Part shown: in pieces, positions 24,083-37,103 of the stretch
How the letters are laid out: each line of letters begins with the position of its first letter
Position numbering within the stretch: position 1 is the first letter of the stretch
DNA from: Hevea brasiliensis
Taxonomy: Eukaryota > Streptophyta > Magnoliopsida > Malpighiales > Euphorbiaceae
Length of the DNA stretch: 64,000 nt
Assembly (NCBI RefSeq): GCF_030052815.1
Contig: NC_079500.1
Span: forward strand, 5,540,298 to 5,604,297
Reading direction: 5' to 3'
The notes under the pieces: model-generated
What the model was told of the DNA's origin: nothing
The model's database searches: none
The model's input: only the letters and a program-made list of their open reading frames with translations
Translations under genes and position numbers: made by a program

Positions 24083-25051
24083 CTAATTCTCATCATTTTG
24101 AGCATCATCATATGTTTTGGGTTCAAATTGAGAGACAAAAGCAACATTACCAAAATATCTTCTAAGTTGAGCTCTTGTCATCATTCTTTGTGATGGACTA
24201 TCCAGAATGTCATCTTTGGAATGGTTTCTATGGTACCTCCATTCTTGTGGAATGTCTTGATGTTGAGGTTCTTCAATTTGTAGTTCTTCCACATTTGGTT
24301 GGGAGTCTTCTTGAATTTCAACATTTGTGCAACAAGGAAGTTCTTCTTCTTTATCATTTTGATCATCCTTTACTAGTTGTTTTGGATCAAGCTCATCTTT
24401 ATTTGAGTTCTTGGAATTTATAGTCTGCTCATTTTCATCATCACAAGAATCTTTCCTTTGCAAGGAAGTGTTAGCATCATCGAAAAGTACATGCATTGAT
24501 TCCTCCATGGTCAAGGCTTTTCTATTGAAAATCCTATATGCTTTGCTATTTGTTGAATAACCAAGAAATATTACTTCACAAGATTTAGCATCAAATTTCT
24601 TGAGATTGATGTCTTTGTTATTCAAAATGTAACATTTGCAACCAAAGACATGGAAATATGTAATATTAGGTTTTCTTCCTTTCCAAAGCTCATAAGGAGT
24701 TTTCTTTAAAATGGCTCTAATGGAAACTCTGTTCAGAATGTAGCATGTTGTATTTACAGCTTCTGCCCAGAAATATTTTGGTAAACTGTTTTCATTTAGC
24801 ATTGTTCTTGCCATTTATTACAAAGATATGTTTTTCCTTTTAACAACTCCATTTTGTTATGGAGTTCTAGGAGCTGAAAATGTATGATAAATACCATTTT
24901 GAGAACAAAAATTTTCAAACAAATTATTTTCAAATTCCTTTCCATGATCACTTCTCAAAAATGTAATGCAATAGCCTTTTTCATTTTGAATTCTTTTGCA
25001 AAAAGCTTCAAATACATCAAAGGTTTCATCTTTATGAGCAAGAAAGAAAGT
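24083..25051 (-). pseudogene. Integrase core (second half), C-terminus and linker of element F
   Basis: 24814-24083 is open and contains MARTMLNENSLPKYFWAEAV, ILNRVSIRAILKKTPYELW, HVFGCKCYILN and FLGYSTNSKAYRIF (Copia integrase C-terminal module), then an acidic linker. Upstream to 25051 the core is read with stops: FLRSDHGKEF carries the second catalytic Asp, but the family QNGVVERKN motif is read as QNGVVKRKN (near 24835-24860), so the third catalytic Glu appears replaced by Lys. Three stops flank it. Inactive. Confidence 0.85.
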
Positions 25052-25363
25052 CTATGTGAATCTTGCAAAATCATCAACAATTACAAATGTGTATGCCTTG
25101 CCTCCTAGACTTCTAGGTGTGATTGGGCCAAAAAGATCAAGATGCAATAACTCCAATGGTCTAGACGTAGTTACAACATTTTTTGATTTAAAAGATGATT
25201 TTGTATGCTTACCCAGTGCACATGCTTTACATTGAAATTCTTTTTCAAAACTTATCTTTGGAAGGCCTCTAACAAGATTTCTTCTAGAAAGTTTAGCAAG
25301 TGTGCTCACGCTAGCATGTCCTAATTTTCTATGCCACAACCATGCACTATCATCAAGAGTCAT
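25052..25363 (-). pseudogene. GAG-pre-integrase zinc finger and first integrase Asp of element F
   Basis: The open frame contains WLWHRKLGHAS, LSRRNLVRGLP and CKACALGKHTKSSF (the HHCC zinc-binding module before Copia integrase), then LHLDLFGPI with the first catalytic Asp and VIVDDFARFT ending at a stop where the family has Trp. It is in line with the protease frame just upstream, separated by one stop. Confidence 0.87.
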
Positions 25364-25372
25364 AAAGCATGT

Positions 25373-25732
25373 TTAACAATTTTCTTCAAGACTTGTTAAA
25401 TCAAGTAGGTAAATATTATCTATTCTAGCACCAGCAAACATAACATTATTTCCATGAATCTCACAGTGTTTAGGAGAAAAAATGACTTTAAAACCATTAT
25501 CACAAAGTTGACTAACACTTAAAAGATTATATTTCAAACCTTGTACTAATGCAACATTCTCAATGCAAGGATTTTTACCAATAGTTCCACATCTAATGAT
25601 TTTAGATTTACTTTTATCACCAAATTTTACATAACCTTCTTCTTTCAAAGTAAGAGAGGAGAATTTGCCTTTATTTCCTGTCATGTGCCTAGAGCAGCCA
25701 CTATCTATGTACCAGTATTCTATTTCCAGCAT
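25373..25732 (-). pseudogene. Aspartic protease of element F
   Basis: Contains YWYIDSGCSRHMTGNKG with the catalytic DSG triplet and the family-typical IDNIYLLDL end. In Copia elements this enzyme cleaves the gag-pol polyprotein. The domain itself is unbroken, but a stop at about 25370 separates it from integrase and another break (25733-25757) from gag. Confidence 0.87.
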
Positions 25733-25757
25733 ACTCCTTAGGCAGACCTGAAATCAG

Positions 25758-26879
25758 TTAACTGTCCTTAGGTAACCAAGCAACTTTGGGTCCTTGTATG
25801 TTAGTAATATTAGGTAAGGTTCCTTTAGGCACCCACACTTTCTTTGCCTTAAAGGTTCCTTTCCTAATAGGACAAGCATTAATCATATGACCTTTGTGAT
25901 TGCAATAAAAGCATGTAATATTTGGTTGAGAAGAAGATGAAGCTTTAACAAAATAATGTTTGTATTTTTCATATTTCATAAATCCATCATAACCAATTCC
26001 AAATTTTTCATTTGTGGATCTTTGATTCCCAAGAAGTACATCAAGTGTTTCTTTTCCTTTTCTAAATTTAGTTAAATCTCTTATTAAAGATTTAATTTTT
26101 GCTTCAAGAATTCTGTTTTTCTCAAAAAGTTGTTCACAAACTTCTTTTGATCTTTGAAGCTCATAATTAACTTCTTTAAACAGCTTCATTTGAGATTTGT
26201 AAAATTCATTTTCCTTTAAAACCATACTCAAGGAAATATTTTTTGATCTTAAAGCACAATTTTCATTTATTAAAATTTTACATTTCTTTTTAAAAGATCT
26301 ATATTTGTCATATGTCTTAACAAATGCAAGTTCTAACTCATCAACATTAGAAGGTTCAAGATTTACCTCATTATCATTATCTTCAATGTGTGAGCTTTCA
26401 CCTTTTTCTTCAATTGCTATCATACAAGTGTTTGCAACATCTTTGTCACTTGTGTCATTATTTGATGAAGAGTCACTATCACTCCATGCTGCCGCCATTG
26501 CCTTTTTTACTTTTATCCTTTCTAAACTTGTTTTTCTTCTTCAATGTAGGACACTTCGGCTTGATGTGGCCTGATTTGTTATACTCATAATAAACAATTT
26601 CACTTGAGTGATTTGGAGCTTTTGGAGCATATTTTTTTGTGAAGTTCTTGTATTTTTTTCCACCTTTTGTAAATGCCTTTTTGAACCTCTTGACTATCAT
26701 AGCCATATCTTCATCATCATCACCTGAAGCACTTGAGTCATCACTTGAACTAGCTTTGAAAGCAACATTTTTCTTTTTCTCATCAACCTTTTCGGATATG
26801 AATGCTATACCTTTCTTTTTTTTATGATAACTTTTATTTTCATCTTTCTTGTAGATCATCTCATGTGCAATGAGAGAAC
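25758..26879 (-). pseudogene. Gag C-terminal part of element F (two zinc knuckles)
   Basis: Continues the gag start at 50566-51203 after element B. It begins GSLIAHEM, then a Lys-rich stretch, a first knuckle read as YYEYNKSGHIKPKCP (first Cys pair lost; the family has CX2C), an acidic region, a long helical segment rich in Lys/Glu/Leu, and a second intact knuckle CFYCNHKGHMINAC. The frame changes near 26480-26500, where two overlapping frames meet. Gag forms the cytoplasmic virus-like particle of the element. Confidence 0.85.
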
Positions 26880-27450
26880 CAATATGAAGGAGCGAAAGCA
26901 TGAAAAACACAAGTTTATATCATTGAATTCAAAATTTTTTCACCTAGGGTCACATGCATCATGCAAGATTCATTTTTATCTATTTGATTACAATGATAAA
27001 CAGCATATTAAAACTCTTTTAATATGTTTTGGATCTAGATTTGCCATTTAAGATTTTAGAATTAATCAGATTAATTCATTAGAACCCTAGATTAGATCAA
27101 GAATAAGTGCACTAACCTTTTGATGCACTACAGTGTGTTTGACACCTTTGGGATGCGTCTTAGGACACCAGATATTGTCCCTCTAGCTTGTCCATACCAA
27201 GATCACCTATGGCAGCCCTTGAATAGCTTCTAAACCTTTTTCTATGAATTAGAAAATCAAGTTTTGCCTTTTGAGAGATTACAGATGTAAACAGAATACT
27301 AGAAATAATTTCTAGTATTTTTAACTCAAGAGATTGTTGGCAAATCTCTTTGAATTGATGAGAGATGAAGAAGAAGAGAAGGGAGAGGTCTCCAATGTGG
27401 AGGCACAAAAAGAAAACCAGCAGCTTGTATTTTTTGTTCTTTCATCCTTA

Positions 27451-27460
27451 CACTTATATA
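27451..27460 (-). promoter_or_regulatory. TATA box in element B
   Basis: The minus strand reads TATATAAGTG, followed about 30-80 bases on by a C/T-rich leader (CTCCACATTGGAGACC region), as expected for an LTR promoter at the U3/R border. This supports calling B an LTR. Confidence 0.5.
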
Positions 27461-28505
27461 GCTAGGTCACCACTTTAAACCCTTGCCACATGTCACCTTT
27501 TGATTAGCTCTAGGTTTAATTGATCCAATCACATTGTGCCAAGTGTTAAACCTATATTTAATCTTGACTTTGATCATCTTACATGATTAAAAGACATATG
27601 GCAAGCTTATGTGTAGTGCCATGTGTCACCATCTCATGGTGCCACATGTCCCCTGTGAAATAACCAAAATACCCCTGTGTCTTAATTTTGAGTTCTCAAC
27701 CCAAAATAATTATTTCTCTTCTTCTAATCAACTTATATCAAATATAAATTAATTAATTAATCTTTATTAATTAATTTCTCATTAATTAAATTCATATTTA
27801 AACACTTTAAATATAAATTTAACTTATACTATACATCCAATAACCTAGATTTGGTTTCAAGCCATGCTAGGGACTTTGCAATCTAATTGCAAACCAAACT
27901 TATTTAATTAATCAATTAAACTCTTTAATTAATTAATTAAATCATATTTAATTTAGTGATTACTTGTGTATGTGTGTGACTTACTAGGCTCATCACTAAT
28001 TGGCAATGAGACATGATATCAACTCTTAATATCATCAGAACTCTTTCTTACCATAAATGATTTCTCTAAATCATTTTATGCACCTCATAGACCATGGTTA
28101 ACACCTAGCATAGTATGCCATGGCCATCTAATTAGTAATAAGATTTACCTTAAATGAACCTATAATCATATGTTACCATGCACTAGAATCTCTTTGTTAC
28201 AAAATCCCAATTCGAGCTGGAGTCATGGTTTATGTCAAACCCCATTTGCTATGAATATTATGTTCTCTTTTAATTCCAGTTCTTGATTAAAAAGATTTTC
28301 TCATCAGAAACTCTTTTCTGAATAAATCTATCTGTCCTGGCCAGGAACTTGAAATATCAAGAACAATTAAATGAACATAGGATTTTATCCCTATTTACTT
28401 AGAGGAACAGATTCTATCTTGATCAATACCTACCTCCACATATAACTAGTAGGAACCAACACATGCCCATATACACATACACAGTACAAGTGTGAAAGCA
28501 GTATC

Positions 28506-31500
28506 TGTCACACCCTACTCCTCGTAAGATGTAACATGTTCTCGTAGTACACCTAATGAATTACCGTACTTCACCTACCGGTAACCCATTAAATATACTA
28601 CAAGGAATTTTAAAACAATTTTCGTTCACGTTGGAATTGGAGGGTAGAATTTTTTTCAAATATTAAAAACCTTTATTTAAAGTCCAAACATAAGTCAAAT
28701 TTTTGGATATTTAAGATTTCCGCAATTTTTACAAAAAATTCGGCAGAGTGCCGTCTGTATTTTGAGAAAACAGTTCTTCAAAACCTGAAAATAAAAACAC
28801 TCCCAATATTTTTCTCAATCACAACTTCATTTGCAACTACCAAATTTCAAATCAACAACAATGGCAACACTTCAACTCAAAATCCAAATTTCAAATCAAA
28901 AATTAATAACTCAAAACATTTCATAAACTCATGCACATTGTATTTTAAATATTTAATTTACATTCACTATTAAATTTACAAACATAAAATCTCAAGAATA
29001 ATATTATTACAATTTTATCTGTACAACTGCTCAAACTAGAGAGATACATATGCATACTATCATATTTACATCAAACTAAACTACCAGGGTATAAACAATA
29101 CCTGTACAGAATTTCTTCAACCGTGCTCCTCTCTGACTGTAGCAGCTCACTCTACTGCTATGTCCTTTTCTCTATCTGTGACAGCAAGTTAAAGCTATCG
29201 CTGAGTATATAAATACTCAGTGGTGCACAATAAAGCATAAAATGCAAAATATAAAACATTTATGAATAAACCATCATTCAAAAATCTCATAATCGCATTT
29301 CACAAATTTTTTCTCAAATCACATTTATAACAAATCATAATTTTCAAAACTTAATATAGCACAACTTGATCAAACAATTTAATAAACATAGTGTTGCCAA
29401 ACAATAACACAACTTAGGCCATGACACAAAATTTCCGAACATGCCGTGTGTACATCACGACAAGGCAAACACCCTCACTAATCGAAATCAATGAGGGAGG
29501 TGGCTAGCTAGCTAATGAGTACTCATCCAAACTCGCCCCTCAGACTGGGAAGCCAGAGGGAGAAGCGATCAAATATCAAACTCACCCCACAAGTGGATGA
29601 GGAACATATTAATATTGTCATGCCAAGTGTGAATTAAAAACAATTTAAATCAAAAGCATCATAAATACTACATCATGGTAATGTCACAATTCAATATTTC
29701 AAATTATTCAAAACAATTTAAATCAAGTTATTCAAACATTTCATACAATTCACAAATCATATTTCATTCCAAACTTTTCATTTTCAAAGTAGGCAACACA
29801 CTATTTTTCAAATAAGATTTTCAAAGCCATAACTAAATTCAAAACCATTTGTTCAAATATTTCATACAAATCGATAAATAATTTTCATTCCAAATTTCCA
29901 TTGAAAAATACGCAACACAACATTCTCGAAATTCACAATGAACAAAACACATTCACAATGTATGACAAATCAATTTCCATTATGAAAACTATAATTTGAA
30001 AATTTTTGTGCACAAACCTCAAACGAGTCGCCTCTTGGCCTCGATTCGGTTCCTCGAGTTCCTTCCCGGTATTCTTTTCAATTGAAACACACAATTTTAT
30101 AATGTTTCAGTACTAGAACTTAACATAAATCCAAAATAAATTTAACTTCACATTTACCTAGCTCTAACGTGTTAAGTTCGATGTTCTCGAAATTTTTGTA
30201 TTTCGGGTTACTATTCACTACACTATTCAAGTCAAATAGTTGACTTTCTAAGACTTAATAGGTATGGGAACTCCAACTTCACCCACATACCACATTTTGC
30301 TCATTAAACTTGTTGGTTTTGGTCATTTTCTCAAAGCTTAGGTCATTTTGGCAAAATTGCCAATTTTCGGTTTTGGTACTCCGAAGTTGCACTGTTCCAT
30401 TGGTCGATCTACTGTTGGAATTTGACAAAACTTCCTTCATAGAAAATGTTCCCTATTGTCTTAAGTGTATTCTCATTTTTGGATCACCTCAATCGGAGTT
30501 TTGTAGCTCAAGTTATGGCCAAAATAATTTTACTGTTCACGTGCACTGTTCATACTGGTATCTTGGGTTCTAGCAGATTTTGATCCAATTTTGTTCAGTA
30601 ATTTGATCAAGTTAAGTTTATAATTTGGTCTAACTTTCTTCATATGAAATGTTCTACTATGTCTTAGGTTTCCATCGGTTCAAGAATCACCTAAATCCGA
30701 GTTTCCTGAAGAGAGTTATAGCCCTTCAAACATTACTGCTCAAATGAAATTCTGCAGAATCGCAGGTACAGTAACTCAACTTTGCTCAATAATTTGAATG
30801 GGTTAATGGCATAATTTGGGGTGGTGTTCTTCATGAAAGTTTTAGATCTATGTCCTATCTAATTTCTGGTAAAATTTCAGGTCAATTTGACCTGTCTAGC
30901 TCGAATTATGACCAAATGAACAATTACTATTCATTTGGTCAGTTTGGTGCAGTGGCAGCCTGTTCTCATTTCACTTTGATCAATTGTTTCACTAAGTTTT
31001 GGTCGGTTTTTGGGCATGGTTCCTTAATGAAAATTGTGCCATTTTATGTCTATTTTCATCCCCAATTGGTGGCATATCAATTGGACTTGTAAAATTTGAG
31101 TTTTGGTCCTTCAAAGTGGGTTTGGTCATGCTGCTAGCAGCATGACCATTTGACCTACGAATTTGGTTTTCATTCCAACAATTCCCACACATCTCTTTTG
31201 GTCATTATTGACCATTTTTCATCTCATAATAGACCAAAGTCATCATTTAAGCATTTCTCCAAAATTTGGTTCACAAACCCTAGCATTCAAAACCTAACTT
31301 ACTAAATTGTTGTATTTAACTACATTTATGCATCTCTATCCTCCTACCATACTCATACAAGCTTATTAACACCTTTAATTCATTCAAACTACATCAAACT
31401 CTCCTACATCCATGGCCGGCCGAAATTTCAGTAATAGTCCCTCACAAATTTTTTTGTTTAATTTTAAACATATTACAAGTTAATCAAGCCATAAACACAA

Positions 31501-32421
31501 CTACTAAATCTCAAACTTACAAATGGATGTGCTTACCTCACTTGAATTTGAATTCTCTAGTTCCTCTCCTCTTTACTTCTTTCTTTGATGATCAATCTCC
31601 TTTTCAAGTGACTACAACAAGTTTTTAGGGGTGAATTTGGGGTAAGGTAAGATCAAATGAGTGTTCAAAAGCTTGAAGCAAGCTTTAATGGGGTTTCACT
31701 AATGGTGAGGGAGAGAGAAACGTAAATGGGAGGAAGATGAGGTTTTTTCTTTTCTTTTCTTTTCTTTTCTTTTGTTTTTATGCTTATGGAAGACCACAAA
31801 ATCTAATTTAATAAATATTTAATTAATTTAGTTATGGCATCATGCATGAAGTCATGCATGATGTCATCACCTTTTTACTTTTTTGATTTTCCCCCTTTTT
31901 TTTCTATTTTTCTATTAGTTCTTTAATTTAATTCTCGATTCTGAAATTTTCTTTTCTCCGATTTTATTTGACAGTTAGGTCAGGAGTCAGCTCTCGGTGT
32001 CAATTGACCAAATTGCCCCTCGCCGGTTCAACCCGGTTTGCAAATAATTCAATATTTCTTCCGGCTCCCTGACCTAATTATTTGATTGACTTAACAATTC
32101 TTTTTCATGATTTTCTCTTTTCCACTGTTTTTATAATGGTCCTAAGGACCGCAGCGTCACATTTTACAGTTCGAAATTTGAGTTTAAAATGACTTCGCAG
32201 TCGTTCCCGAGGAGGTCACTCATCGCTGTGACTCTCGGCTCGTTTAACCTCTTATGTTCTGTTTTTCTTATTTATAGTTAACTAATTAAACATTACTAAT
32301 TATTTGTCTTTATGGCTTCTCAAGTTGTCTTAAGTGTGGCCCTAATCTCATTAATTGTCCGGACCGACACCGGTCACCGGAACAGTGAAATCTACCAGGC
32401 CATGCAAACGGGGGTGTTACA
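28506..32421 (-). repeat. 3' LTR of element C (3916 bp)
   Basis: Begins TGTCACACCCTACTCC and ends GGGGGTGTTACA. By eye about 98-99% identical to 46148-50060. It contains a TTTTC pentamer run at about 31745-31772 whose length differs from the other LTR. Confidence 0.93.
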
Positions 32422-32437
32422 ATTCTCCCCCCCTTAA
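32422..32437 (-). promoter_or_regulatory. Polypurine tract of element C
   Basis: Minus strand TTAAGGGGGGGAGAAT against the LTR start, identical to the tract of element A. Confidence 0.85.
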
Positions 32438-33731
32438 AATAAATTTCGTCCTCGAAATTGTGTCCACTATCTGTCCTCAAATAGTCATTCATGTTGTTTT
32501 CTCATGTTTTTCTCATATTTCTACATAACTTTATAATCGGAATAATGGTCCATAGCACTTTAACCCACACTATTTACTCATCGATTGCTCACCTCGTGTG
32601 CCAAGTTTCTTATGAGCCTTTGTCATAAGCTAGATTCAAATTCATTTCAATTTTAGAGATAAGCAAATCTTTTCTATGTGCTAGTGGATCCACTCTTTCT
32701 AGGACCTCATACGATCTTATGGGTGAGAACTAAATTTTTACTCTTTTCTTATCAAATCTCTTGATCATTTGATGCAACCTTCAGTTTAGTTTAGAATATT
32801 TTAGTCTCTTCTTGTTGTTGTTTTAACAAATATTTTCCTTTATAGTCTTTTTTTTTTCTTAAATGACCTTGTTGGTCATATATGAACTACTTATCTCTTT
32901 CTTGGCCATAGGTCCATAACCATTATCTTACTATCTCCATTTATGACCAAGGCTTATGTGTCATTTTGCACTATCTTGTTTGCTTTTGTTTAACTTATTT
33001 CCTTCTTGATAAAATAGTTCGGGATATCATTATGCGTCTTAAGTAAATTGCTTGCCTTGGTGGCAATTCCTCATCTAGTATTTTTCTCATTTCTTACTGT
33101 TCTATTTATTTCTTTCTTTTTATCGATATTCTATAGCTTATTTTGCACTAATGTGTAATCATTATTTTCTTTTGTACTTAACTATAACCTTGCAATATTC
33201 TAACTTTAGAGTTTTAAATACCAGGCTAGGATTTTCAAACTCCTTTCCAATAAGAAAACTTTATCTTATCATAACTGTACCAAAACAGATGCCGTTTGCA
33301 ACTATTCTTATTCTTATGTACTATTGGATAGTACGTAGCTCTACACAATAAATCCCAAGTCAGTACTGTAATCTGCAGCTTACAGCACAAACATCAAGAA
33401 TATTTCATAGTTACTACGATACATCCCAATAAAACAAACTTTCCTATATCTTATTTCTTTTAAATTCACTAATATCTTGAACTTATGTTGATTATGGTAC
33501 CCACTGACATCTATCAGCAGTAATACCCTTACCTGCATCTAAGGTAGCTATATTACTATAACTTACTTTTAGGTTCTCTTAACTTACCTAATTAGGCTTA
33601 CTAATTAACTTTACAAATTATTGTGTACTAGCAAATACTTTTCACTGACAAACTCTTCCAAAATTAATTTTAAAAAGACTAGTCACTAATATATATCAAA
33701 ATTGATTTTTTTTTTTATACATATTCATATC
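32438..33731 (-). pseudogene. Degenerate pol remnant of element C
   Basis: 32450-32720 is a decayed, partly deleted match to the integrase C-terminus/chromodomain end of element A (same order of short words around 8130-8470). About 33160-33600, on the minus strand, aligns with 120-560 of element E. No open frame or catalytic motif survives; RT and the integrase core are missing. C must have relied on proteins from another element to move. Confidence 0.6.
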
Positions 33732-34003
33732 TTAGTCAAGAATCGAGAAAATACCAGGAGCCATGTCAGAAGTTTCATCCTCGTCCCTCTGTCGCATAGT
33801 GTATACTCTCACTGGAGCATCACTTTGTCCTGATTGCTTCACAGTACTCTGACTTCCAAGTGTACTACCCCTACCTCTGCCTCCGCCTCTACCAACTGCT
33901 AGTGAACTCTTCGGGGTAGAAACTTGAGCTGATCCTTTTGACGCGGTAAATGATCCATAACGGCGTGGACTTATGCAATCCTTAGCAAAATGACCAGTCC
34001 CTC
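33732..34003 (-). pseudogene. Gag C-terminus of element C, beyond element D
   Basis: Reads GHFAKDCISPRR (second half of the CCHC knuckle), a Ser/Gly/Arg-rich stretch, VRVYTMRQRDEDETSD and FSILD followed by a stop. It matches the gag of A over the same positions and joins 44940 upstream across the CCCTC target site. Confidence 0.88.
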
Positions 34004-36301
34004 TGTAGGGGTGGGGCGTGAGGCGAAATATCATCCATTAGAATTATATAAAATGCACCAGGTAATGCCCAGGAAAGATGGTGGAGTCACAATGGTCTCA
34101 CTTAAGTACCACCTCCTTAGACAGCATTTCCTAGACATGCACTTCATACAATCCTAATAGAATCAAACCACTGGTAAATACCGTCTTCCCATAACACTAC
34201 CACGGTACTAAGGATTTATGCCACAAAGGCATAGATAGACAGGAGTCGCCACCCGGGTAATAACCGGGACATATTCAGTGTTTCTTCCGAGGGTCATGGA
34301 TGGCAACTTACTCCTTACAGAGTTTCCACAACCGTCGTTACCATAGCCCAATGTCTAGGTTCGGGATAGTGGGTACGTAAGGGGAAGGTGTTAGGCACCC
34401 CTTACGCCTGGTCTAACCTCGTTAATTCGAGTGCCAGTCCTCTACTAATATTTCTAGAAGTCTTGTTTATTATTCCTTTATTAAACTTTATCCTAAAAAT
34501 GCAATTCTAATCCTACACACGCAAGTAATTCACAAAAGGATTGTTGTTTACACACAATTTTCATGCACAAGTAATTCCTATCTATGGGGTTGCTAATTAT
34601 TTAAATGATATTTACGGATGACTAAAATTAATTTATTATTGAGAATTTAATTCACAAACAAATTCAATTTCAAATAACCCTACATTTCTATTTAACATAA
34701 TTAATTAATTTTCACCAAGTTACCCTAAGGATAATTAAACTAAGTTAATTATGTACATGTGTAATTTATTCTAATATCACATAAGGCCCAAACAATCACA
34801 ACCTAATAAAGATTTCTAACATGCAAATTTATTTTACAATTACCAAGTATTAAATTAAATTTATTTACATGCCAATGTTAGTTTAATTTACAAACAAGAT
34901 TAATTTTAATTTACAAAATATTTATTTAAATTAATTACATGCAAAAGTCAGTTAAATTAAAAATAAAGTTAATTTTAATTTACCAAATAAAAGTTCTATT
35001 ATTACTACAATTTCATGCCAATGGTTATTCGAAAAGTTTAGAGCTACTTACCTGTTGGTAAATGCAGTTGCCATTGGGGCAAGCTACCCTTAAAAAAGGG
35101 TCTTCTCTTCTAGTATGGCAATGATATCCCTGGCTTACTCCCGTTTAGCTCCATATAAGCTCCACGCAAATGCCCTCTTTGGTACTTACCTTAGGGCTAC
35201 TTACCAATTTTGTTTGTAATAAAAAAATAAAGAAACTAAAGAAAATAAAAGAAATAAAGGAAATATTAATAACAATTTACATTGGATTCTAACTCTAGTC
35301 TCCTAAAGGGTTAAGATTCCTAATTAGTTACAACTACCTGATGGTCTAAGTCTTCTAACATGATCAAAACATTTTATAACACTTCTTGAATTAAAAGAAT
35401 ACAGAAAATAGATCAAATATCAATTAAAACCTAAGAAAATACAAGAACATGCACAAATATACAATTTTCAAATTCTGGCAGATTAACAGTAGCAAGAAAT
35501 TCGATTTTTTAAAAATAGTTAAACACGCCTAAAAATCATAAAAAAATTACAGAAGACAGCCTACATATCATACAATAACATAAAATTTATAAATCAAACA
35601 AAACCCTAGCCGAATGATCTACATAAATCGTAACTCTTCTAAGTGACAGAATCGTACTACTTTTTTGTAAAATTCATAACTCATTAACCACAAAAGATAT
35701 GAATGCAAAACCAATTGGAAAAGATTCATAAGATTCTGAAGTTAATTTTAGACACTAGATTTGCACAAAAATATTAAGGAACAAGGGAGATATGGGCTCC
35801 ACAAGTCGGATATCCTACAAATCAGATTTTACAGGAACCCTAACTTCAAACAGCCATAACTTATAAAATATTAAAGCTTTTTTAGTGATTCTTGAGCCTA
35901 AAATTAATGGAATTTCGTGTAGAACATGAATATAATTTTTACAAATTTTTTACAGATCCAGAATATAAAGAAAAATAATAAAAATACGAGAGACCGAAAC
36001 TAAACATGTGCAGAGTTGTGTATCCCCTCAAATTAAACATGATTACATGATCTATATGAACATATAAAATAAATTGAAGACAAAGAGCATAGAATTAAAA
36101 TATTGTGTGGCATAGATCTTGAATCTTGAAAAGAAAACAACAAAATATGACCTTCCAGAAATCTTGTATGAAAATCTTCTTGAAGAAAAGAAAAAATAAG
36201 GAAAAACTCAAAGAGTCTTGAATATCTCCAAATTTCCTGTAGCTCTGAATTTTCTCTTCCTCTTTCCTTTCATCCTCCCCTTCTTCTCTTCTCTAGTAGG
36301 G

Positions 36302-36309
36302 TATTTATA
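36302..36309 (-). promoter_or_regulatory. TATA box of the D 3' LTR
   Basis: Minus strand TATAAATA, downstream (in element sense) of the duplicated segment 36321-36605. The same box is at 44273-44280 in the 5' LTR, where it would drive the element transcript. Confidence 0.6.
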
Positions 36310-36320
36310 GGGTTTTGGGA

Positions 36321-36605
36321 AAGAGGTGTGATAGGGTTTGGAGTCTTAGGATGATAAAGTTTAGATGACTTGAACAACTACAATTGCGAGTCGAATAAAG
36401 GCGTGATATGGGTGAGGTGTTTCAACCAATAGGAAGACAGAAAAAAAATGGAAGGCACCAATAGGGAATGAGGAAGAGGTGTGGTAGGATTTGGAGTCTT
36501 AGGATGATAAAGTTTAGATGACTTAAACAACTACAATTGCAAAATTCGAATAAGACTGGGATATGGGTGAGGTGTTCCAACTAATAGAAAGAGAGGGAAA
36601 GGGGG
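36321..36605 (-). repeat. Tandem duplication upstream of the TATA box in the D LTR
   Basis: Two diverged copies of a unit of about 153 bp (starts 36321 and 36474), each with GGAGTCTTAGGATGATAAAG and a GATATGGGTGAGGTGTT word. The same pair occurs at 44292 and 44448. Its place in U3 suggests a duplicated enhancer. Confidence 0.75.
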
Positions 36606-36988
36606 TGACACCAATAGGGAGTGAGGAAGAGAGTGGGACCAAGGAGGAGAGAGATATTTTGTTATTTTAATTTTCAAAAAATAATCAAATGGGTCCCATT
36701 TAAAATTCATAACTAGGCTTTCTTAGGCCCATGGAGCCCAATTAAACTTAATTAGATCCATTTAAGAACTACCCATATTAAATTTAAACAAAATAAAATT
36801 TTATTTAAATTTAATTAAATTGATTTCCCCAAAACTTTATTATTGTTATTATTTTTTTTTCAAGATCATGCCACGGAATTAATAATTCAGCTCCATGCCT
36901 CCAATTACATCTTACAGTCATATAACTTTTCATCATCGGGTTTCCCACGGCCTCAATGCCCATACTCATCACAAAATAAGGGTCTACA

Positions 36989-37005
36989 GTTTGCCCCCCA
37001 CTTTG
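36989..37005 (-). promoter_or_regulatory. Polypurine tract of element D
   Basis: The minus strand reads AAGTGGGGGGCAAAC directly before the TGTAGACC start of the 3' LTR. Confidence 0.8.
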
Positions 37006-37103
37006 GCGAAAGTTGAAATCAATGCCAAAGCATTGCTCAAGTTTCGTCAAAGTGAAACTCAAATTTCTAACAACTATGAAACATTGGCTATGAGGATCAA
37101 GTA

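Larger units (their letters stand above)
34004..36988 (-). repeat. 3' LTR of element D (2985 bp)
   Basis: Pairs with 41974-44939, with few substitutions. Differences include CAG-type corruption (36386-36412 against 44357-44385; in the other copy 42029-42045 against 34057-34076). Confidence 0.93.

Noticed and set aside
33734..34034. Independent small gene at the left edge of D
   Set aside because: Its first codons are D LTR sequence; the rest is the gag C-terminus of element C.
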